Positions 39,868-61,127 of a stretch of DNA of 64,000 bases are shown here, in pieces. Origin of the DNA: Ascaris suum (Eukaryota; Nematoda; Chromadorea; Rhabditida; Ascarididae); assembly GCA_013433145.1 (NCBI GenBank), contig CM024188.1, positions 1,612,001-1,676,000 of the forward strand, given 5' to 3'. How positions within the stretch are numbered: the first letter of the stretch is position 1; every line of letters starts with the position of its first letter. Both the position numbers and the translations under genes were made by a program. Below the pieces are notes generated by a model. It was not told where the DNA came from. It made no database searches and saw only the letters and a list, made by a program, of their open reading frames with translations.

Positions 39868-40830
39868 CTGTAAAGCATTCACCTTCCCCTTCGCCTCCTC
39901 TCAAATCATAGTGACCACTGACACGGAAGTTATCATGATCGCCAAATTTTTATCTCTGTTACTGCACTTGCTGCACATTCACCAATTACCGTCGATCGGT
40001 GATTACCGCCAACAAATTCCTTGATGTTCACTCGAATTGTGGATTGCTACCTGTGCTTAATGCCACTTCCCACTTACTGCCAAAATAAGACTTTAATAGG
40101 CCCCGGAGTTAAGCATTCGGCAAAGGTGAAAGATACACTACAGAAGGCATACTGGAGAAGGAAGCACCCTCAAAAATTAGCAGATGATTCAACACGAAAA
40201 CAAATAAATGAAGAATCGTGTCACAGGAGTTGAGGCTATCTGTGCTCCCCATCGCATCCAGCTGAGCAACCAGTTTCGCAAGGTGCCAGAAAAAAGTTAA
40301 ATATTGCTTCTATATTTTGCTCGGAGCAACGTTATTTGTACAACCCAACGCATAAACCTCTTATAAACCTTCTTTTTTTGCAATTCGAAAAAGATGTTGC
40401 TCCGACCAGATGGATAATACGGCGCTCCGACCGGAGCAAATTGCGAACAAGTATTTAATGCCTTTAAAAGTCTATAACTGCTTTCGAATTTGATAGATTG
40501 ATATGGAACATGCTATAGTGGGTCGCACATTATGCCCGACAAATTTGCGAGTTTATTCAAGTGATCGGTGAGGTGAAATTTTCCGACAGACAAACGCACA
40601 TACAAACACTTAAACATATGCAGATACGGAGTCGAAGCAATGCATCTGTAAGAAGCAAATTTTTAAAAAGAGCGTTAAAAAAAAATCAGTGGTTGATTCG
40701 AGATTGTGAAATAATTTATCGATAGCCAAGATAGAAATGTAAATGTTGTCGAATGCTGACAATTACGTGATATTAGAATTGATCAACAAACAGCTGATTT
40801 CTCCTGAAATGAAGTGTTTTTTTTTTTGAA

Positions 40831-41052
40831 TTGTTCACCGTTCTATCTATATTGGTAGATGAGAAATTAGAACCTAGAAAGAGGAAATTAACGGAAGTAA
40901 TCGTATTTGTTGAACATTTCGCAAATCATTCTAAATCAATCGATGCAGTGAAACAGCTATTAAAGAGCACAGTCATACAGCTATTAAAGAGCACAGTAAG
41001 ACTGTTTAACGAGTTGTCGTCGTGGTTGTTGATCAAAAATCACGCTCATTAG
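40831..41052 (+). CDS. Coding-like frame with an internal seven-residue duplication
   Basis: An open frame contains LVDEKLEPRKRKLTEVIVFV and then two tandem QLLKSTV copies made by a 24-bp in-frame duplication (40953-40973, 40977-40997). A GTAAGA donor-like site follows the second copy in phase 0. That phase would fit the antiporter exon region at 43023-43148, but there is no homology to support the link. The acceptor or start is not evident. Confidence 0.22.
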   Translation: MFTVLSILVDEKLEPRKRKLTEVIVFVEHFANHSKSIDAVKQLLKSTVIQLLKSTVRLFNELSSWLLIKNHAH

Positions 41053-43022
41053 CAATCGAAAAATTCCTTTATTCATATAGATATGACTCTTTACTCTCTA
41101 TAGGTTGTTGCCCGCGGCGATAGATCAAACAAATCCACTAAGTGCTTTTTATTGGTGGTTTCTGCTGCTTAGTACCTCGTCTCTCTATTCAATTTCATAA
41201 AGGTAAATTCGTTGTGACATCGAATAAACAAATTGACTCATTTCCCGTATCATCAAGTAACAAACATATTCTGTCGTATACTGTTGAAAAAAGAATCTAG
41301 CACTTTTTTATGGCTCTAATGCATTCAACAATTCAAGACACTCACGAAGCATTAATTGTAATCCATATGTTAGACGCACAAAAGTGACTCATGCGACATC
41401 CGTTTCTGTCTGCGTCCTTTCTTCCATAAATTATGAATACAAATCGCTGCTATGATATTTAGCACATAAAGCACTCTAGGAGCGGTTAATCTCGTTATTG
41501 GTTCAATTTAAGAACGCCTTAATGAGGTATGAAACTTCAAGTTTAGAAGCGTCCTTGTTAATCTATGTTAAACGGTTTCCCATGGGTTTTTTGCCTTCTC
41601 ACTGCAGTCTGAGTGGGCATTTTAATGAAGTTTATCGAACATTGATGGCAGTCATTTCGAAGTAAATTCCCGGATTCATTCACCTCCGATCTGCGGATAC
41701 GATGTCGCTCTGAATCGAAAAATTCTATGAACATGTGGTCCTGGCTATTGCCCTCAAACTATGAACCCTCGAAGGTTCAGTATCAATGGTATATTACTTT
41801 TTATGCAAATAAGTCGTCGATACCTAAGAAATTTGTGAAAAGTAAACAAATCAACACAATCCCCCCCCCCCCGTTCAGGTTTTTCCAGTAAATTAAAAAG
41901 TTTTTTTTCTTAAGGGCTGCTTACATAGGACATTCTTGGTGCTGTTAATATTACGGAGAATTGAAAAATTAGGTCAAAAATATGTCATATAAGTTAATTC
42001 AAACTTCTGCATAGGTGATCGTGACCTTTAGTCGGGATTAGGGCTGCCTTCATATCGAGTGCACTACTTATTCTACGCCATCACCGAATAACCACTATCA
42101 GAGAACATCGAACCAGAACGAAACCACAAGGTGACTGTTGCACATTCACACGCTGCAAGATTTGAAGAGAAAAAAAAAATTAACAACACAGAAAACTTGG
42201 AACTCTTGGTTTTTACATCATTCTGTCAGGCTCCTCTTTGATACTTTCATCAAAAGGTGTGAGTTGGCATTCTGGGAAGTGCGCTTCTATGTAACAATAT
42301 AAGTATAATAAATATAACAGGCATGATAACTATAAATATTTCGAGCATCTTGTCATCGAAGTGAAGCTTTGATCGGTCTTATGGTTTGGTGCCACTGTGG
42401 TCCGTGATCGTGGTAATGTGAGTGGTATAATTAGGTTTTATTTTAATATAGCAACAGAATATTCTAATACTAAATTTCTATCTCAATTTCGGCTCCATTT
42501 TCAGCGTCATTAGCAATATCGTTGAGTTAGGGTAATTTGAATGAATTCTCTGATTAAATTTGGCTCTTGAAAACCTCTGTGATGAAACTGAAAGGAAGCC
42601 AAATCTTCCAAACTCCCCCCCCCCTCTCCCCCTACCGCACCTCTTTCGCCTCTATTGTTCATAAGCTGTCTTTCTTCAAGCGTTTCAGATTGCGCAGCAA
42701 AATCTTTCTCTGCGTGAAAAATTAGCGAAAGGATAGAGCTCTGTTAGCTTAGTGCTTAAACGCACCTTTCAGATAATAATATTTGTACATGGGCGACAGC
42801 GCTCTTAAAGAGCGTAAATTGTGCTTTATATTTATCAATAAAAATATCCGATCGAATGTGTGTATATTATTTCTTGCAAGCAATCGATAATGATCAAAAA
42901 TCGATTGCGTATATATGATCTAGTGTACCATTTTTTTTTTGTTGTTGTCAATAAGCTTTGCAATTAGCATTCGATAGGCGTATATGCAAATTAGCCGTCG
43001 AAAGAGATTAGTTCTCGCTTAG
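41053..43022. other. Region upstream of the antiporter gene
   Basis: No coding exon seen. C12 at 41861-41872 and another C-rich run at about 42614-42632. This region may hold the promoter and possibly an upstream N-terminal exon of the antiporter. Confidence 0.4.
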
Positions 43023-43088
43023 GGGGATACAAATCGAAACGATACATTGACTGCGTTGCGATTCATATCACGCTTGCCTTTAAACGAA

Positions 43089-52744
<9,656 letters not shown>

Positions 52745-54547
52745 AACGCAGAAATTTTGCTTGTAATTTATTCACACTCCTTATTGCACTGTATGCTTCA
52801 GCATGAGACTTATGAACTATCAAATGTGAAAGAATATGAAGGATTCTAAACATCGCATAATATTGCAGAGAGAGCGAAATGGTTGCTCTCACTTCAATGA
52901 GCAAAATGAATAGAAGCTCATAGCAAAATAGGCCTACGAACTTTTGAAAATGCATTCATTTGCACGAGAAATGCGGCTGATATCGTAGTTTTCATTCCCA
53001 GCTGCGAATAGGTGCAACATAGTGAAAATGAAAAAGGCATGCAAAAGCCAACGAAATAAACGGAAACGATGAGGATAAACAACGAGTTTAAAAGCGTGGA
53101 AAAAAAATGTTTGAAATGCTTAAGAACAGCGTAAAAAATTTCACAGCTATAGGTATAGCTCTGTTAACCTTATTTGGTATTCTATATGCCTTATCATAGT
53201 GTTTTCCAGGAAAGAGAAAATGAATGGAATATCAAATGCCATATTCTGATCACCTGCGGTAAAACGATCCCTTGAAAATTTTAAAAAAATTGGCTGAAAC
53301 ATCCATGATCAATAATTCTACATGTGTGATATCCAGTAAATCTTATTGCTTAAAAGTATACGAATCGATTGATTACGAATATCTATTTGACACAAATTAA
53401 ACTATATTAATGAAGATTCTAATTTTCTGATGAATACCGACGTAAATTTCTCACGATCGAAATTCATCGATGAGATAAAGTTATGCATCGACTTTGATAG
53501 AGAATATAAATCAACTTTAGGGGGGTTTTTTTTTATTCGTTTATTAAATAATGATTAATGATGCATGAATACGATGTGTATTTTTTTTTCGTTCATTTTT
53601 TTACAAGCCGAAGCTTATAGCGCTTATATGGGAGCTTATGAGAGATTTGGAAATTTACTGCAATGCTAATACAAATTGTTGCCCTCATAAAATTACTATC
53701 CTACACAACTTAAAGCCTATTCGCCTATATTTTATCATTAAATATGTGTTAAGTAAGTACTTCGATCATTGATAGAAAGATTACCACATCATAATTCTTC
53801 TCATTTGATGTTCACATTTTTCAATGCCTTATGTCGGTTTTTTTTTTTGTTTTGCTACTGTATATCGAATGGGTAAATGTGATGATATAATTGCATTAGC
53901 AAAAGATTGTTGTCACAATTCAGTCTTAAAACACGCTAACAGGTTGTTTTTATTAATGTTCCTTTGGTGACAATGTTTAGAATCGTTTTCCAGTTCGTGC
54001 AAGCATCTCAACTATGATTGCCTTGGTCGTCAAGATGGCCGAATCTTGTGTCTATAAAAGCCGCTTGGAAATGTTGTGGGCAAAAGTTTCATGTTCAAGA
54101 GAAGCAATTAATAGAGATCATGGGAAATGCATTCATTACCCGTAATATGTGATTATGGCGTCAAACCTTCCAATAAATAAGCGAAAAGAAGCAATAAAGA
54201 ATTGGAATGACGCGTTTCTAAAATATTTTTTTAAAGCCATCATCCAGTATTATGCAATAGTTTTTTTGAAGATAGGAACGCATAGAGAAGCTACTCAACG
54301 CTTGAATACGACAACAGAAAATATGAAAGCATATTGAAGTATTAGAAAGTATGCACTTGCAAATATTCTTGCGTTTGGCAATCTTTTTTTCACCTCTTTT
54401 ATTTCTCTTTTCACGCTTAGTGAAGAATCGTCTCTTCCACCTACTCTTTCTTATACAAAAAAAAAAGAAAATGATGAATTGATGTGTTTTGTGGCATAAA
54501 TTTATAGCTGATGAGAGATACAGCAATTTGCCATACTGCAAAAACAC

Positions 54548-54752
54548 CTTCACACTGCGCGAATGTTTTCGGCAGGTAGCAGTGTTCGAGTTGCAGTTGG
54601 CGGACTAGCTCGATACGTGCTGCACTATCACGTGAATATACTTCATCTCGCTTTCTACTCATTCTATCGAATCGACGCACTTTGTGCCTATTTGATAGTT
54701 TCCTTACGACATTTGCTTGTGATGCACAGAAGATGGCAATATGTAGAAATGC
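54548..54752 (-). CDS. Possible internal exon of an unknown minus-strand gene
   Basis: Acceptor GGGTCAG at 54753, donor GTGTTT after 54548, 68 codons plus one base. The peptide begins with a short hydrophobic run (AFLHIAIFCASQ), then is strongly charged: RKLSNRHKVRRFDRMSRKRD, RIELVRQLQLEHCYLPKTF. The opposite strand is also open across most of this stretch, but the minus-strand product looks more like a real protein. The family is not recognised and neighbouring exons were not found. Confidence 0.35.
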
Positions 54753-56340
54753 CTGACCCAACGATAAAAAGCCAGTGTGGAGTGCAAAAAGCACGGAATT
54801 TTTTGACGAGAAAGGATAAAAACAAAACATTATTTTCGAATGCATATTCCTTCTAAAGAAACAAGAAAAGTCGCCTAAAGTTAAGCAAAATATCGAAAAT
54901 TCCCATTTTTCTGATGCTCAAAAATTACAGCGATTTTTTTTTTGGCGAAATATCCTTCTTTCGTTATGTCAATTACTGTAGTTGATAGTCCGCAGCTGTT
55001 CAAAACAATAAAGATTTTCTTTTGCTCGAAATTAGTCAATAATATATGCTCTCCACAAAGGTATTAAATTTAAATATGTGATAAAGTATGTCGTTGTTTT
55101 TCAATTTAATACAACTTTTTGCCGGATATTGTGTGAATGCTTTAAAAAATTTCCTATAGCGCTAAGAAATTCTTCATATTATATGGATAAGAATATGAAT
55201 GTAAAAATTGGATTATAAAACTATGACTTAGAAAATATAAATTTTCTCTCCTCGCATTTAATTTTTCCATAGTGTGATTGAATGATGAATGGAATAGTGA
55301 TTTACATTCAATAGACGAGGTATACTTCTTCGGAAAGCATTGTGAAGCTATTGATGAGCAAACGAATAGAGTCAAATAGTCGATAGATTTATCTTTTTGA
55401 CAATCATTTTAATGGCCTCCTCAACGTCGTCCATAAGGAAATTTTTGAAAATAGTATTTTCTAAGAAAATTTCAAACACAACTGTTTACGTATTCTTTGC
55501 AGCATGATTTCTGCAATGCTGCCTTGTTAAAAAAAAAAAAAAAAAAAACGGAAGAAACTCGAAATTCAAGTCAAATTATTATGCAATGTGAATATGATTG
55601 ATCGGTGTCAATAATTCACGTGTCTTTAGACGATATAAATTTCCCTTACAATGCCTAATATTGTGATGAGCAGCTAACACAATAGCATTATTCAAAGCAA
55701 CGTTAATGTCATCTCATCTAGAATTGACATTTCGAGCAAACTTTCAGGTTGCATGGAATTGATAGATTTGCACCTATTGGCAACAAGTTGCTATATTCTG
55801 CGCTGAAGTACGCATGTAAGATGAGCCTTATTTAAGATGGAAGCTGGAAATACAAGTTCAAAACATCGTTTAGCCGACAAGTTTCCACCTGTCGATGTTT
55901 CACCTCACCGCTTCCGAATGATTGAATAAGCTCCATGAAGAGTTCTCATGTGGTCTCATGCAAAAATTAGTGGTCGGGACCTATCTTGAGAATCCTTGTG
56001 GTCGTCGATGTCTTAAGGCAGAATTTTTTGACTTTTTCTTTCAAAAAATGGGGCTGCAGATACTTACAGTAGTTCGCATATCAGAAAAGCAAGTCGGACC
56101 CTCTACTTACTTGTTAGGTCGGTTACAATCTCGAGTTTTTTTTCGTTTACATCTTTCTATGGACAAATTTTGAAAGTATTTTGGTTAAGTCTAATGCGTA
56201 GACATCTCTAAGGAGATGTGTTGGACACAAGTTATCATGCGGCATATAATCCAGGATTGTCCCATATGAGCTGAGAAGGAATCCTCTCAAGGCATGGTAC
56301 GGGTGAGGAAAAGCGATCAACAAGCGGAAGTGATCCGAGA

Positions 56341-56407
56341 TATCCTATCCATCTAACCTATATTATTACTTCAATCGTTTACAGTATCCTATCCATCTAA
56401 CCTATAT
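56341..56407. repeat. Direct repeat, two 23-bp copies 44 bp apart
   Basis: Identical 23-bp copies at 56341-56363 and 56385-56407, beginning TATCCTATCCATCTAACC. Both are followed closely by related TTATTACTTCA words. Confidence 0.9.
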
Positions 56408-58904
56408 GATTCACTTTATTACTTCATACGACGTTGGAATTGGAATGCGTATAAAGTTCAGTGCAGCTGTTAAAACTTGACAATCGATCAACAGCAGTAC
56501 TTTTTAAAACTGCTAAACTTGCCAAAAATATAGGGCCTTCAAGCAATCGTTATGTCTTTTGAATTGCTTTTTGAAAAGAGAAATAATTGAATAATTGTTT
56601 GAGCATCTCAGAACATTAGCCGCAAACAAATCATCAATTTCTCTTTCTCTCTCTTTTCCTCTCTTTTGTAGAGTTGAGGTTCAACTCTCTTGTGGGCATT
56701 TTTTTTGGTATAGTTTCTTCAACAAATAAGATGAGATAAATTTTATTTAGAAAACTGTAACAATATGGAACGATTTCGATGTATAAATATCCATAATTTG
56801 AGATTAAAAAGACGAGCAACGCGTATCAAAATTTTCAATCTGAGGTGAACGAAGAAATCGTCTTCTTTTTGAATGAATTTGAGCAGATCGGGTCGAAAAA
56901 AAAAAGCTGAAATTGAAAGAGATTTTCTTTTCTTTATTATTAAGTGCTTCTTGGGTCAATCATATGATGCTAGTGTTATCATCATCCGTGAAATACTCGA
57001 GTAGATATGAGTAGACGTAATGAAACAGGAATTACACACAAAACACATAGAATGTCTGACTCATTAGTTTTTTAACAATAGTTGAATTGTCTCAATAGAA
57101 TGAATTTTATAATAGTTTTAGAACTATAGTCGTATATGATGTCGCAATCAATGAAATAGTTTTACAATAAGCCGTACACGTTGAATTTTGAGAGAATTTT
57201 ATGAGCACAAAAAATTATCACAAATTATCACAAAATTAAATTTACATCTTTGCAAAATTTAACGTAATTCTTAGTAATTTTCTTTCAACTAAACGAGGAA
57301 ATTCTTTGCTTTTAAAGCGTCACAAATTTGATAGTTTTTTTTTAAACGCATACACAAAAATTATCACAAATTACCACTTCTATATAGACAAGTCGAGAAC
57401 AAACAAGACCAATGGGCGGTCGTTAATGCTATCATTTAGAAGCGTTTTCCCAAGCAGGTTTGCGTTTTCATCGAAATAAATCGCTAGTCAACATTATTCC
57501 CATGAGAAATATCGACTTTTATTTTAGATTTTTTTTCAACGCTATATTTTCCACACTAAACTTTGTGAAAGCATAATTTTATAATTTATTCTACTTTTCA
57601 ATTAATTATTTCAGAAATAGCGTTATTTTTATTCCTTTATAATAAATGTACTAAATGTTGATGGGAGAAAAATTTCGTAAATGATTGTTATCCAATTCGA
57701 TTGAGTTTTATTATCGGAGTATTGCTATTTCGAGATGTATCGATTACCAACGAGAAAATATGCAAATTCACAAATTTTTCCTTCATATAAAATCGGTGAA
57801 AATAACATATGAATCAAAATTGATACTTATTGTAATACCGAAGCTATACAAAACACCCAATGGGAAAATTATAAGTGAATAATCTTTTAAGATTTACGAT
57901 TAGGCTGTAAATCATTTTACACAAATCGGCAGCTAGGCAATCTTCTATCTTTTTTTTTTCTCCATACTCTCATAATAGCGACTCTCAACCTTCAGTATAT
58001 TTTGGTGAAAGTACGTGGCTTTCTAGCCGGAGTATATGTCAATACGCTCAAAGAATTCATCAGCATGGACGTTAAGAATATGAGTTTTACGGGGTACCCT
58101 GCAAGCAGTTGTGCCGTAATTTTATTCCAAAGTTAAAATGAGGTCCACCTAGTTTTGGCCGTTGTAATTTCGCAGAAAGCCTCGAACGCTCGAACAGCTC
58201 TTACAAAACTGTTTCATGCCGCTTTCTTTATAGTATAAACTTATTGCGAGAATCCTTTTTGCTCCAGAACCTTGTTTACTCCTTCCTGTGAGGAAGCGGT
58301 GAGTTATTCCTTTGAGTCAGTCGACACAAGAAAGAAGAATTGAAGGTACTTGAAGGCTGCCCACTTTTCATCTAGACTTGTTTTAACTTTTTTATGAAAC
58401 CAAGTTTGAGATTAGTCCGTGGCATCAGCACCTTCTGTGGTCCAGCCAGTCACTCGCAGCTGACGCTGTTGCTCCTCATTCGACCTGTTGTGGCAGATCC
58501 CTTTTGTTCCCATGTGTCTCTGCTGTGCAAAGGTCGAAGACAGCAAGACAACATGAGCATGCAGCCTTGGAGATCGACCAGAAATACCGCCATTTTAGAG
58601 TCTTCGATGACTTTTATGCCTTGCCTGTTACATTTCAATGCACCTGACTACGTCTAGATGCCGCTCACATCCTAATTGAAGTGCACAGACGGAGCATATC
58701 GAAGTAGGTGTTGTAGACCTCACACATTTTAGCACATGCTTCCATTAAATACTTTTTCACTTTTGCATTCAATGAATTGATGAGAGAGATGGTAAAATTG
58801 TTTGCAAATGCTTGCAGCGTCTTGATATGATCTATCTGGAAAAAATCTACGAGGTATAAGCACTTCGAAAAACAGTTTATGCACAGGTACAGAAGAGCAG
58901 AAAT

Positions 58905-59023
<119 letters not shown>

Positions 59024-61127
59024 GTCTTGGGGGAGGGGGCAGACAGAACAAAAAAAGAGAACAATGCATAATTACAGCAAGTAGATTTCGGAAACCAGTT
59101 ACCAATGCTAACACTGATCGCAACGGTAACCTGCCGTTGTGGATATGTTCATAACACATATTCACTATAAGTTTAGTTAGTTCATAGTCATGCCTCTTTT
59201 TCTATAGGTTTTACCACACTATTAGGCATATTCTTCATCACTGAAGTGTGAAGAGCTCTAGCATAACTTGCACATGAGCACTGTTGTCCAAAATCTGCCA
59301 GAAATTGCATCGTAACACGTGAAACACTTTTTATACTTCAGTGGAGCAGGAAAAAGCTTTTCTTATTTTCAAGCTGCTCTACGATTTCATGATGCGGTGA
59401 ACAGGACACTTGCTGGTATTCCTTTTATGCGAGTATGTTCAGTACCTTTTACCACTAGCAATCTGACTTGACCTCCTTCACTGTATCAAATCTCTGCATG
59501 GAAAATTTAAGTTAAGAGAAGGAAGCCGTAGGACATTAAATCCGACTAACAAGGAGGATGGAAAGGACAAAGGTGTAGGTCGAAAGCTGATAACCATGCA
59601 ACTGCGCTGTGGGCGAACGCAATGTCAAACGTGTTTTGAGCGGGTACACAAAAGTGAACAAACATATCACTTTTGCCAAGAAAATCCAACTAAGAACAAA
59701 ACCATCCGTAAAATGAGGATGAATCTATCGTACTTCTTCTCGCAGCGATACTCTATTTGGTAGTTTACAGATTGGAACAAATTTCTGGGTTCTTTTAGGT
59801 GCCATATTACCTTAAAAAAATTTGCTCATCAATAGAGATTTCCTCATTAAATTGGAAAACTGGTGGCGTTTTATTTATGGGAATGGGCATCCGTGTTAAC
59901 GAATAAAATTACAGCAACAAGCAATAAATGCATTTCTGTGAAATATGAATGCATACGTGAGAAAAGTGAACGTTTCATGACATTTGTAATTGCAACGCCA
60001 TCACAATCGTCGATGCAGTGGAATCGCTTTGTTGTTCTTTGCATTAAAAGACTATCAACTATTTTTCAAAGATTTCCTTAATATTTGCAATTAATGTGCA
60101 TAAGATCGCGTGCTAATATTTCTGCATTTATAGCTAATATTAGATAACAAGGTGATGTATCTTTTATCGTTTCCTAATCCTTATATGGGTTAAAGAACTG
60201 AGCGTTTCGTTAGATTCGGTGATATGGGAAATCAATTATCACCACTCATCATTGATAGAAAATGCGCCATAGGCATCTCGTTATGAAAAATGCCCTCTGT
60301 TTTTATTTTTTGAATAAATGCCTATTGTTTTTGTATACTGTGCAGATTTTCTCTCTCGCAATAAGTGGCCACATAACTGATCTGAGGTCCTGGAAAATAC
60401 TAGAGTTCAAATCACTAGAATCTAGACATTATCTCAATCTTTTACCTCTTAAGACCTAATATTTCAGCAACCTCCTAGTTGAAGCAAATATCGGATAGCA
60501 ATATTTTCCGCAAAAATAAACTGTGAGCACAGAGATACGCGAAAATAAGTCATGTTCACCGTTATGTCTTATCTCCATGATTACACAGCTCGATGGTTTA
60601 AGTGCTCTTGTTTCAAATTCGAATTTTAAAAGTGCATTATCATCGCGCAACAACATAGCTACTTGTAATCTATGGTTTAGAACATGCTTACGTCCCAAGG
60701 TTAACTTCAATCTATCACCTCTTAATTTGTGATGCCATTATTTCAATCGGCAAGAGTAAACTTTGATATTTACGTGACTTAAATCTCAACTTTTCTCTTA
60801 CGCTTGTTGAATCGTTTAGCTTCTTCATAAACGAACATTACAATAGCTTAGTTGGTTTGTTTTTCAATTTATATGTAATGAATCGCATATGATTAGATGA
60901 CTCGTCAAATTGACTTGCAAACTTAAAGTAGTCAGTCATTTGATAGTATATCATTTTTTTTTCTAAAGTACGAATGTACTATAAGCATCGACATTTTGTT
61001 GAGAGGAATGACTAACTATTATTGAACGGATTGTATATCGGAGAATTATGCAAATCAATTACGCAATGATCAACTGAAAAAATTTTTTTGCTCACAGTGT
61101 GAAATAGTTCGTTGTGTGTTTCGCCGA

